Assembly: GCF_014066305.1 (NCBI RefSeq)
Contig: NW_023501063.1
Location: forward strand, 496,001-560,000
DNA: 64,000 nt
Reading direction: 5' to 3'
Source of the DNA: Letharia columbiana
Taxonomy: Eukaryota; Ascomycota; Lecanoromycetes; Lecanorales; Parmeliaceae
Below, piece after piece: positions 1-11,559 of this stretch (its first letter is position 1; every line of letters begins with the position of its first letter). Made by a program: the position numbers and the translations under genes. Under the pieces are notes generated by a model. It did not search any database. It was not told where the DNA came from and was given only the letters and a program-made list of their open reading frames with translations.

Positions 1-1022
1 TTACTTATAAAGGTCGTCTCCTTTAATATTATATATAGAATATTAATTATATTAAGCTTTAACTCTATAATCTTTAAAAAACGATTATATAACTCTATAG
101 TTAAGTTGATTAAGTAAGATACTAATTATATAATTAGATTATATTATTTATAGCGAAAATATTTTATAGCTTTAATATATCTAATTATTCTCGATATTAT
201 AATATTACTATATAGAGAGAAATATAGAATAAACGATTATTTAATATTAGTAAGCTTCGTCTAAATATAGTTCTTTATAGAGAAGAAAATCTTAATAATA
301 AATCGATTAAACGAATTATGAAATTAGATCTATAAAAAGATTTAGATCTTATCTTAGTAATAGAAATATATTTAAAGGTTATCGAGGCGAAAAGACTAGT
401 AAGAGAGCTCTATTATATCGCGAAAGCTTATAGAGAAATAACTATCTAGATTAATAAGGAGGTATCGTCGTCTAGTCTTAATATTGCTTTTAATTTAATA
501 TTTTTAAACGATTATAATACTTTTACTTCTTTCTTATCTAATTAAATTATTACGAATTTAATTATTAAGCTAGAATTAATCTTAATAAATCTATTATTAT
601 TAAATATTCTTATTTAAAGTTAATAGCGTATTATTAATATAGCTACTAAGAGTATTATTAGCTAACTTAACGAGTTTATTTACTTCTTAACTATTAACGT
701 TATTAATAATATTAGAAATTTAAGCTTATTTATATCTTCTTTTATAAGTTAAGATATTAGAATTAAGAAGAAATTAAAGATTATTAAAAAGAAAATAATT
801 TAAAGTATTAAAAATCGGCTTTTTATATTATTTCTAGACGCTAGATAAATTATTTTAAATAGTCTTATTTATAGTTAGAAAATATAATTAGACTATATAA
901 ATTAACCGCTATAAGAGCTAAAATTAACGTATTAATAAATTATAAAAAGAGCTATCTAAAGAATAAATTAATATTAAAAATTAAATTAAAGTCGATTAAT
1001 TCGACTCTTAACTTTCTTTAAG
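1..1022. other. degenerate RIP'd DNA, no readable gene
   Basis: AT-rich sequence with stops in all frames. The plus frame that carries the J-domain relic downstream may reach back into this stretch, but I could not read any recognisable motif here. No RNA gene or promoter is apparent. Confidence 0.5.
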
Positions 1023-3060
1023 TATTAAATATACCACCTTAAAAGCTAAGAATTACTATTTCTTTATATTAAAGAATTTTAAAGTATAGCTAGTTTCGAA
1101 GAAGTAGAAGAAAAGATATTAAATCTTAAGTAGATTTTAATAAGCGAAGTATATTAGCTAGTAGAATAAGAAACGATATTATATAGTCTCTTAATACTAG
1201 AAAGTATATTAAGTCTAGATACTATTCGCTTTAAATTTAATAAGATATATCGACTAATAGAGATAATAGATATACTCGATATTATAATCTTAAGTAGTCT
1301 ATCTAATATAAAAACCGCTAGAATAAATAAAGAAAAAGATCGAATACTATTTAAAATTATAATTTTCACATATATAACCTCGAATAATAAGTTAGATTAA
1401 GGTCGAAAAAGATATATAGATAAGTAAAGAAATATAATAGAATAGATGCTAAAGTATAAATCGAATAAGTACTATTAATTGCTCGATATAAAGAATCTAA
1501 GCTTAAAAGAGATTATTAATAAAGTATATAAGAAGCTTATATTACTCTTATACCCTAATAGAAATTAGTATAAAAATATTCTTCGAGCTTTTAATCGTAA
1601 GTAAAACTCGATAATATTATTTTTATTTAAAATTATCTAGATCTATATCTGACTTTATAATAAAGTTATTTATATTATAACTAAAGCCCTTAATATTAAA
1701 TTTAAAAACTTTATCGAGAACGCTTATACGAATAAAGATAATATAAATAACGATATTAATATAATAAATATTATATTAAGCGAAGCTTTAAAGTCTAATA
1801 AGCTTCGCTAGAAGATCTACGTAGAAGCGATATACTATTTAAAATAGCTTATATAAAATTCGCTAGATATTAGAGCGAAGTTTTATTTATAAAAGCTAAA
1901 TAAGTAAATAAAAGAGTAGAATCTTAAGAATAGACTTTTAAAAGAAGATCTCGAGAGCTTTATTATTTAGATTTCTATCTTTATCGTTAATTTCAAAATA
2001 TTATAAGTTTATATTAAAGCTTTATTACTAAATCTAAATAACGATATTATAAGAGAAAAGCTAATAAATATTAATAATATATTAGATTAGTTAAATAAGC
2101 GATATAATTACTCTAATATTTAGCTTATTTATATTCTAGTCTAATTAGACTTTAATAAAATAAAATCGTTTAAAATTATAGTATCTAAAAACTCTAATAA
2201 GTTTAAATAAGCTTTCGATAAAGATAATATTAGAATTAAAGTTAATATCTCTATTCTCGATAAGTTAGATAATTAGATATCTCTTAAATAAGTTATATAC
2301 GTTAGAAAAGCTAAGTAAAATACGTAGATTTTCGTAAACCGCGGTATAGAAGATAATTTATATTACGATATATATTCTAAAATAATCTTTAAAAAAGAGG
2401 TTATTAAGAAGTAGCTTTAAAACGAAATATATAAATATAAGAATTTATTAAAAGGCATAGAAGCTAAGTATATAATTATCTATAGATAAGTTAAAGTTAA
2501 GAAGATAAGTTCTAAATAAGAGTATAAAACCTCACGCACTCGAAATAGCGTTTAGTACTATTTAATTAAAGTCGAGTAAATAAATTATCTAAATATTAAA
2601 TCGATACTCTCTAGAATAAAAAGACTTAGTTCTATTAAACTTAAATATATTAATATATAATTAGATTGCTAGAATAAATACTTACTCGCGAAACTTAATT
2701 AGTATTATAAGAAAAATAAGTATTCTAATATAAGAGAGTAGCTAATAAGTAATAATATTTAAGAAATATTATAATTATCGTCAAATATAATAATTAATAA
2801 AAAGAAAGATAAGGATAAGAATAAGAATAATAAGGAGGATATTAGAAGTATAGTTTCTTCGAAAGCGAGCTTAAAGCGTAATACAAAGTCGAAGGCTTAC
2901 GCATCTCGAACGCCTTAAGAATATTTAATTAAGTTCGAGCTCTAATATAGTTAAAAGAGATATTAAATAAATAACTTTAATTAGTTTTTATTAAATATTA
3001 GAATTAAAGTAATAATACTAAAGTATTATAATAAAGCTTTTATATATAAAGATCTTTAAT
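1023..3060 (+). pseudogene. J-domain (DnaJ-like) protein relic
   Basis: One plus-strand frame can be followed for about 680 codons, interrupted only by RIP-type stops (TAA/TAG, one TGA). Near 1,467-1,570 it spells a J-domain: K-Y-Y-stop-L-L-D-I, then S-L-K-E-I-I, then V-Y-K-K-L, then Y-P-N-R-N. This lines up with the family pattern YYxLLG...S..EIKKAYRKLALKYHPDKN. The diagnostic HPD tripeptide reads YPN (1,551-1,559), as expected from C-to-T and G-to-A changes at His and Asp codons. J-domains stimulate the ATPase of Hsp70 chaperones. The downstream part is charged, with a Lys/Asp/Asn-rich run near 2,800-2,850 followed by a Ser/Lys/Arg stretch; I recognise no second domain. The start is unknown. 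It is surely non-functional. The J-domain call rests on motif order, not on a search. Confidence 0.65.
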
Positions 3061-3109
3061 AATAAATTATTATTCTTTTATATTATAGTCTATAAGATTA
3101 TAAAAAGTC

Positions 3110-3330
3110 TTATACTAGCTTCTTTCTAAAGTCCTTTTAAAAGAGTACTTCTAAGTGAATTCAGATTTCCACTTTATAATACTAAATGCCTAAGATATTA
3201 ACAGCTATTCCAGAGGAGGATTCTTAAAAGATCTTTTCTAGAAATAATGCGGATTAGTGAATTTAGAATATGCTAAGAAATATTTCTCCTAGAAGAATAC
3301 TCTCAAGAGGCGTCTTCTAGAGAATTAAGG
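3110..3330. repeat. weakly RIP'd island with imperfect inverted ends
   Basis: CA and TG dinucleotides reappear here (for example at 3,151-3,260), in contrast to the flanks. The two sides are loosely complementary: CCTTTTAAAAGAGTACTTC near 3,132 against the reverse complement of AGAATACTCTCAAGAGG near 3,295. It could be a short foldback or MITE remnant of about 200 bp. No target-site duplication was established and the pairing is imperfect. Confidence 0.3.
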
Positions 3331-3820
3331 TTTAATAGAGCTATTAATAATAGATTTAGATTTTAAATATAATATCTAAGTCTTAAGGATATATACTAAA
3401 TATATTACTTTAGATATAACTCTTTCTAATTCGAGTATCTTATAATCTTTAGAATATAATAATAGAACTTAAGCTCTTCTTTATTTAGATCGCTTTTTTC
3501 CGCTTAATTACTAATCTCGTAACTTTATAACCTCTATCTTTAAATCTATAGCTTCTTACTTATATAAAAGAGTTTTATTTTAACTATAGCCGTAATTATT
3601 TTTATTATTAATAAAACGCTATTATAGCTAAGAGCGTATTTTATATAAATAACTCTTCTTAATAGATCTTCGATATCGAATACGAATAAAGATAATATAT
3701 ATTTTTATAATATTATTCGAATGGTCTAATAGCATTAATAAAGAAGATTCTATACGCGATAGAAGAGATTTATATCTCGAGTTTCTTTTTATCTATTCTT
3801 ATTAAAGAAGACCTTTCTAA
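3331..3820. other. degenerate intergenic RIP'd DNA
   Basis: AT-rich sequence between the J-domain relic and the first DUF3723 relic. No motif, repeat or RNA was recognised. Confidence 0.4.
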
Positions 3821-3824
3821 ACTT

Positions 3825-3925
3825 CAATTTTTAAGATCTTAGAAATCCAGAAATGAAACGTGCTCGTTTTTGGACTTCGAAGATATTTCTTTTTATATCC
3901 ATTTTGGATTTATAAGCCGAAAATA
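3825..3925. other. short low-RIP island
   Basis: About 100 bp in which CCAG, CGTGCTCG, TTTTTGGAC and CCATTTTGG survive although CA/TG are nearly absent on both sides. It lies just 5' of the DUF3723 relic, so it may be an old unique promoter segment or a separate small insert. Nothing in it identifies a function. Confidence 0.3.
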
Positions 3926-3999
3926 ATAATACTTTTCGTATATTTAAATTAAGAAAGCTTTAAAGTAGCTTCTAAGAATAATAAATAATTATTATATAA

Positions 4000-6860
4000 T
4001 AATTTTAATAAAACGATAATTAGATCGTAAATATCCTCTCGCTTAAATATATAATATCGAGTATAAAAAAAGATTTATAGCTTAAAAGTAAAAAATCTAC
4101 TAGATACTTAGAGATAGCGCGAATCTAGCTTTAATAATTATTCTTTAAAAATAATAAGATAAACGCGAAATATATTTAGATATTAAAGTTAAGTTTCGAA
4201 AGAAATTATTAATAACTCGATATATATAATTATATTTCTATTATTATCGATTAATAGAACCTTAACTCTACGCTATAACTCTTCGATATCTTATAAAATT
4301 AATTAATTTAAAATTCGTAATATTAATTTTCGAAGCTAAGCTTCTAAGTAGGCTATTAACTTAAGTATTTATATAAACGCTATAGAGTTTAAATAGTAAA
4401 ATTAACTTTAGTATTATTAAATAAATAATAGATAATAAATCTCTATCTTATAGATATAGTTACTTTATCTCTAGCTATTACTTTCTAACTCTTTAAGAAT
4501 TAAATAGCGCTTTAAAAATAGTCTTAACTAAAGAATATACGAATAAAGAAAAGCCTTTAAATAGTAAGATCTATTAAAAGATATATAAGTATTAATATAA
4601 AAAGTAGACGGGCTTAGAAGTACGATAGTAAACTCGATTATCTTTATATAAGGCGTTAAATTTAAGATAACTCTATTAATATAATAATTTTACCACTATC
4701 TTTAATACTTTTTTAGAGATATCTACTCTCTTAATAGAATTGCGAATTAGTACGCTATATAAGATATTCGCGATAAGATATAATAAAGTAACTACCCCTT
4801 TTTCGAAATTGATAATTACTTATATATTATAGAAGATCTTTTATTATTTTTATTATATTAAAGACTTCTAGTCTAAATTATTTTAATAAGATAAAACGAT
4901 TATAATTAAAGTAGATTGAGTTATTGTAGAATAACTATAGCTTAAAGTATCGTAGATATTAATTATTAATATTAGAGTGCTACGCGATAAAGTATTAGAG
5001 AATAAAGTCTTTAACTTATTTAATTAGTAAGAGCGTAAGTAGATATAGATAAGATTATAAAACTTTAAAGAAATAATTCTATCTCTTTTCGAGCTCTTCG
5101 AAAATCTTAAATATCTCGAAGCTTAAGTTAATTATTTAAAGTAGCTATTAAGATTAGATCTATAAGAAATAGTATTTATAATTATAAAAAATATCTATAG
5201 TAATATAAATTAAATTTTTAATTTAGCTCTAGTATAGGAAAGTAAAACTATTTTTTAAATTATACTAGCGAGCTCGCAATTTTAACTAGATCTAGAATAT
5301 TAATAATTATACTCCTTCGCTATACGCTATTATCGCGAGATTTTAAAGAAGTTTACTAAAAAAGACTTATTAACTAGATTAATATCCGTAGTAAATATAC
5401 TAAGATTATAAGAAATAGTAGATCTCGCTAATCAATTAGACTTTAAGTTCTTTAAGATTAATACTTTAAAAGAGTATTTAAATTCTATAGACTCGACGAT
5501 AATAACTAAGAGCTATAGACTCTTTCTTATTATAGATAATTCGAGAGAAGTAAAAAGATATAAATGCGATATATCACGTATTAAGAATTACGAAGAAAAT
5601 CGATAATATATATTTATATATTACTTATATAATAATAGATACGAATAAAGCGAGAATATTATATACTTCTTTCGATTTAGATTAATATATTTAAAGTTCT
5701 TTAATAAGTTATACTCGATATTAAGAGATAATAAAGATATTATTAATATTAATCTCGAGTAGCTTAATATTATAGTAGAAGAAACTCTATATTTTCTAGC
5801 TTCTAATATTATTTAATTTACTAATTTACTAGATTACGATTAAATATATAAATCTAGAGCTATAATTATAAACGAAGATATAAAAGATATTAAAGAAGTT
5901 AAAGAGATGATATTAGTTTAATAATAATTAAAGTCTATATTAGAGGAGAATAACTTAAAGAAATAAGAGTATAAAATAGAACGACTTATTTTATACCCTC
6001 GTCGAGAATTAATTTTACGAATATAAAAATAATAGTAATTATAAAATAAGCTTTTCTTAAACGTAAACGCGATATAAGAGTAAGTATATTAATAGAAATA
6101 AATTCGATAGAAGCCCGCGTAGACTAAAGATATATTTAGTATACTAGAATAAAAATTAAAATATAAATAATAATTTATCTTATATAATAACGCGCTAAGT
6201 TTATAAAGACGAGATTAAGCGTAAATTTAAGAGTATCTTATATATAAGAAAAGCGAGTTAACGAGCTTAGAATAAAGGTATAAAAAAGAATAATAAGAAG
6301 AAGAATATTAGAGAAGATAAAGATAGCTTATAAAAGACGTTAGCGAGTTATAGAATCTAGATTAATAAGAAAAAAAATAGTAAAGAAGATTAAAGAGAGA
6401 GAAGCTTAAATAAAAGAAAAAGTTTATAAGAAAAAGTATATAATAAAGAAAGTAAGAGCTATAAATGAATAAAGAGTAAGAGAAGCGAAAATAAAGTTAA
6501 GAAGAACTATTAAATCTCGAAGTATTAACTTCTTTAGATAGTATCTATTAAGAAGAGTTCGCTAATATTATAATAAATAAGACTTAGATAGAAGATAGCT
6601 CTATAAACTTAATAGATAAACTCTAAATCGATTATATAAAATTTTTAGAGGAAAGCTATATACCTTTAAGTATATATAATAAATATCGAATAGAAGATAA
6701 TAAGACTACGTAGAATTAAGTTAATAAGAATTAAATCTTAAACGATTAAGCGAATATTAAATAAGAATAAGAATATCGAGAAGAGCTTAAAGAGAGCGAA
6801 GAAATCCGAGCTTAATAGATAGAGCGAGAATAATATTCTATAAATAAAGATAAATTTTAG
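4000..6860 (+). pseudogene. DUF3723-family protein relic with coiled-coil tail
   Basis: From about 5,040 to 6,860 a single plus frame is readable apart from RIP-type stops. It carries, in order: F-E-L-F-E-N-L-K-Y-L-E (from 5,088), which fits the family segment 'YTFFEDLKYLEPC'; then Y-stop-Q-L-Y-S-F-A-I-R-Y-Y-R-E, fitting 'GYRQLWLFAMRHFRE'; then L-stop-E-I-V-D-L-A-N-Q-L-D-F, fitting '..FA.LA..LGF'; then R-Y-K-C-D-I and Y-E-E-N-R, ending with F-F-R-F-R-L-I-Y-L-K-F-F-N, matching 'TSFFVRRSVYLAFFG'. From about 5,985 a long Gln/Glu/Lys/Arg-rich stretch predicts a coiled coil, with most stops being former Gln codons. The N-terminal part (4,000-5,040) is too mutated for me to follow and the start is a guess. 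DUF3723 proteins are fungus-specific, of unknown biochemical function, and common in lineage-specific DNA and Starship transposons. Recognition is from memory of the family, not a search. Confidence 0.72.
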
Positions 6861-6865
6861 CATTT

Positions 6866-6947
6866 TAATTACTTTATAAAATCTAGTAATAATATATATT
6901 TAAAAGATGTATAGTGTATATATAGGTTTTATATTATAAAGTAATTA
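6866..6947. repeat. 13-bp inverted repeat (hairpin)
   Basis: TAATTACTTTATA at 6,866-6,878 is the exact reverse complement of TATAAAGTAATTA at 6,935-6,947, separated by 56 bp that still contain two TG dinucleotides (AGATGTATAGTG). It lies immediately after the end of the DUF3723 coiled-coil frame. It may be a tiny foldback element or a 3' structure of the former gene; in such AT-rich sequence a chance origin is also possible. Confidence 0.4.
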
Positions 6948-9900
6948 TATAAAAATACGATTTTTATAACTAGCTTTCGATATAATATAAGATCTTTAAA
7001 CTCGAGTCTATATTATAAGGCGCTTATATTATATAGAGATCTTTAATTATAAAATACGATCTATAAGCTTAATTAAGCTATTCGATAATATAGCTTAAGA
7101 TTATAATAGAGAGTTTATATTAGATATACTATACTCGCGATAATATATATTTATAATTATAAGTAAGTTAGATTAGCTTAATCGTTTTATAAGTAATATA
7201 ATAAAAGTAAGTATTTATTAGAATACTAGATTCTAATATTAATTAAGTATCTAAAATATAAGAAACTTTTAAAAATATCTAAAAGTCTACTCTCTAATAT
7301 TATCTAAATTATATAATATTTTCTTAATAGTAGAATTATTTCAATAGCGTTATCTTTATCTATTTCGATATTCTATTAATAAGATAATTATCTAATTTTA
7401 TTAATAATTAGAATTAATATAGAGTAAGAGATATAAATTAGATAATTAAGAAGTTAAGACTAAAGAGTAATATATAGAATTCGAAGTTTAATACTAAGTA
7501 ATAGAAGTCTCTTAGTATATAGATAAATAGAATATATATATTATAATATAACTATAAATCGACTTTTAACTTTCTAATTTATATTATTAAGAGCCTATAC
7601 CTTTTAGCAATATAGTTTTTATTCTTATTTAAATTAATCTGAAATCTCTAATAATTAATCTACTTTAGATCTATACTAATTTCTCTAAAATCTCTTTTAG
7701 AAGTCTTACGTATAATTAGAGTCGAAGAATAAATTATAGAATTATAAATATATAGTCGACTTTCTACGATTATCTCACGAATATATTTTATAAATACTTT
7801 TATAATAGAATCTATAATTATTTTAAACTAATTAAACTACTTCTTTAACGCTTTAGAATTAAATTTATTAGTAAGTCTAGATAATTTAACTAAACTTACT
7901 ATCGCGATATCGAGATTTAGAAATTTTCTTTTTCTCTTACTTATTATTTCTTACTTAAGTCTAAAGAAATTTATAAAATTAGAAGATAAAGTTAGATATT
8001 CTAAATTTATAGAATCTCGCTTAAATATAGCTAAAGCTTTAAATAATTTATTAATAATAGTTAAAGTCTTTAGACGCGTAAGGTTTATAAAAGCTATATC
8101 TTCTAAATTTAAATAAAACGCTATTTCGAGAGTAGATGTTATTCTTAAAAGAACTTTCTTTTTAATATCTAGCTTTAAAGTAATACTAGTATTTTCTTTA
8201 AGTATAAATAATCTATAATTAGACTACTAAGAGAGTATTAACTATAAAATTAATAACTTAAGATTAATATTCTAAAGCGTATATATAACTAGCTTAGATA
8301 TCTTATAGCTACTCTCAATCGAAGAGCTATATATTATTTTCATATTAGCTTAATTCTCGATAAATAAATTATTAATTCTCTTTACTCTTTATAGATAAGA
8401 AGTCGAGAAACTATCGAAATCTTAAAGATTATAAGTTCTAGATTATATCGGCTCTTAAAGCATTATAATTACTTTTATTAAACTTTTTTAAAACTCTCTT
8501 TCTTCGTTTCTAGAACTTAATATATCTAATAAGTATATCGATAAATTTAAATTAGCGAGACTTATAAATTCTAGATTACTCGAGCCTTACGCGAAGAATA
8601 AATAATATTATATAATATTATAATCTATTAGCTTTAGAGTCTCTATTTATATATATATATAGCGAGTTCTATTAGAAAGATCTCTTTAAAACTTATCTTA
8701 TATTCCGCTTTATTATCTCTCTATATATATTTAAGATAAGAGTTATTAACCTATTAATATTCGATTACTTTCTTATCTTAAATTAAAATATATTTATTAA
8801 AGAAAGTCTAAAAAATAGTTCTTTATATAATAAATAAGATTATATATCTCTTCTTTATATCGTATAGCTAATAAATAAAAAATTTCGACTTAATTTACGA
8901 TAAGCCTCTAAAAGAGCGTTCGTATCGATCTTAAAGATCTAGATTACCATTCTCGATAATTAGAGAAGATATCCCTTTTAGTAATATATTCGTCTTTATT
9001 TAAGATCTATCTCGAATTTCGACTACTTCGCATTTAAGTAACTTTTTATTATTAATAGCGTTAGCTATCTAGAAGAAGTACTTTAATATAATCTTATTTA
9101 AAGCGTTAGCGAAGTCTATTAACTCGATCTTATAAGATCGAAAACTTAATTTAAGAGCTAGTTATATAAATCGATATTAGAAGACTAAGTTATATATACT
9201 AGAAAAATTCTTTATAAATACTTTCTCGATATTAATATTAATAGAATTCGAAAAATAACGTATAATAGAGATTTATAGCTATCTATAGCTGAATTCGAAT
9301 TAATTTATATCCTCTACTTCGATCTAAATAAATTAATTCTTTCTATCTTATTTTATAAGACGTTATCGACTATAAGTGAAATTAATAAAAATTATATATA
9401 GAGCTTTATATAATATACTTTTATCGTATAACTTAAAAAGCATTTTAATAACCTTTATATATAATTTAAGATATTTAATATTTTTAAAAAAGATTTAAAG
9501 GGATAATATTATTCGTTCGATAGTATATATATTATTTATTAATATCTTTCTTAATATCGAGTCCAGCACCTACGTAAAGATCTTTTCGATATTTATATAA
9601 GTTCTTACGAAGCTTACATCTTATTCGAATATCGCTAAAGCTCTTAATTCTAGATAATTTATTATTACTATATTTAATAGATTTATAATTCCTCTATTCG
9701 AGCTTATAATTTTTAATTATATACTCTAAATATAGCGTAAATATATTAATAGCTTCTACTTTCTATTAGCGTCTATTAATCTCGCTAGAACGCTTATAAT
9801 TACTTTATAATATTTAAAGATTAAATATTATCGTATAGTTCGAATATAAAATCTATTCTATAGGTCTAAAATATCAAGTAAGTTATTAAAACTTTCGCGA

Positions 9901-11550
9901 AGCTTTTTAACGACGAGTATTATCTTTAGATCTTTTATCTTATCTTTTATTAGATATATCTATTATTTTATTTCTTAAAAGATCTTCTTCTATCGATAAT
10001 AGAGTCGAATATAGCGAAAGATCTCTTTATCCGAATTTATTTTTAGATTTAAGTACTCTTTATATAGACTCGCGATAAGTATAAAGCTTATATCTAATAA
10101 ATAATTAGAATAATTAGAGATTTAATTCACTATATCTTACTATCTAGGAAAAAATTAATTATTTATTAGATATCGTCTATAGAGAGATAGACTTTAGCTA
10201 TCTCTAAACGATACTAATTATAAAGAATTTTTAATATCGTATTTACGAGAAGTAAAAGTCTAGAAGACTTCTTTTTAATATTAGCTCTATAAAGAAGCGT
10301 TAATTATAATAAGTCTAAATATAGAATTAGCGTAGTAAATTCTTACTATAAAATAAGAGCGACGATATAATTCGCTAGCTCGAGTCGATAATATTCCCTA
10401 TTCGAAAAGAGGATTTTTAGTTTCTTAATATATTTAAAGCTTAGATCTTAAGAGTCCTAATTAAGTTCTAAATATAAGATATTTATTTATATAATTTTAC
10501 GATATATAGTATATAACTTCTAGCGTCTAATATACTTACCGAAGTATAGAAAGCCTATTATCTCGCTAGAAGTACGAGTATTCGATATTACTAAATAATA
10601 TATATAAAATCTCAGTCTATAATAATAAGCACGCGGGAAAATCTTTTTATTTTAGTATATACTTATAAAGACACTTTATAAGAAGTTAATTTTAAATAAG
10701 ATAAGTTAAATAGCGTTTAAATACCGTTAATTAAGATATCTAATTCTCGATTCTAAATATTTAAGTTAGAAAAAATTAGCTTTAAATAAGTTTTAAAAGA
10801 CTTTAGAATTCGAATATCGCTATAATTAAATAGGCTATACTTTTCGACGCTTTATATATATAATCTCTCTTTAACTAATAAAGCGTTTATTTATTCTTTC
10901 ATCTTGCTATTATAATTATTCTCGCTTATATATATCTCTTCGACTTTATTTTAATTTAGCAAAATTTAATCTCTTATATATAGAATATATCTAGATAATT
11001 ATCTTCTCTAGAGTTAAGCTTTTCTTTATTTTAGATAACTATTATTATATTTCTTAAAGAAGCGATTAACTCTAGAGTAATCGCACTATTAAGTTTATCG
11101 AAATCGATATCTTTAAAAGAATTATATTATATATTTAATATAATCATATATAATTCTTATAATACTTCGAATTCTTCTATCTTTTATTCTTAGCTTAATT
11201 CTTAGCTTAATACTTAATCTTAATTCTATTTATTATCGAGCGCAGTAATCTATAAGAACTAAAAACTATCTTTTTAATTAATCTTATTAATAAAGATTAT
11301 AGAATTTATAAGTTTAGTAAGATTATTTAAATTTAATTAGATATATCTTATATTAATCTTAGCGATATCGATTTAAGTTCTAAAAATAAGAATAAATTTA
11401 GTATTATAGTATTTAATTATTTAATTTATATATATATATATATAATTAATATTATTATTAATTCTTTAATATAGATATATATACTAAAACTATAATCTTA
11501 CGCCTTTTTTTAATTTTTAAATTAAAGTATATCTTAGTTATAAATAATAA
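6948..11550. other. degenerate RIP'd DNA, no identified gene
   Basis: About 4.6 kb of AT-rich sequence with stops in all frames I tried. It includes a short (TA)n run near 8,650 and another near 11,430-11,450. No recognisable domain, RNA gene or element end was found. Former genes may exist but are unreadable by eye. Confidence 0.4.
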
Positions 11551-11559
11551 GATCTCTTT

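Noticed and set aside
1154..1369. 71-codon minus-strand frame rich in Ile, Leu and Ser
   Set aside because: It lies opposite the J-domain relic frame and has the composition expected of random AT-rich sequence. It looks membrane-like only because of the base composition.
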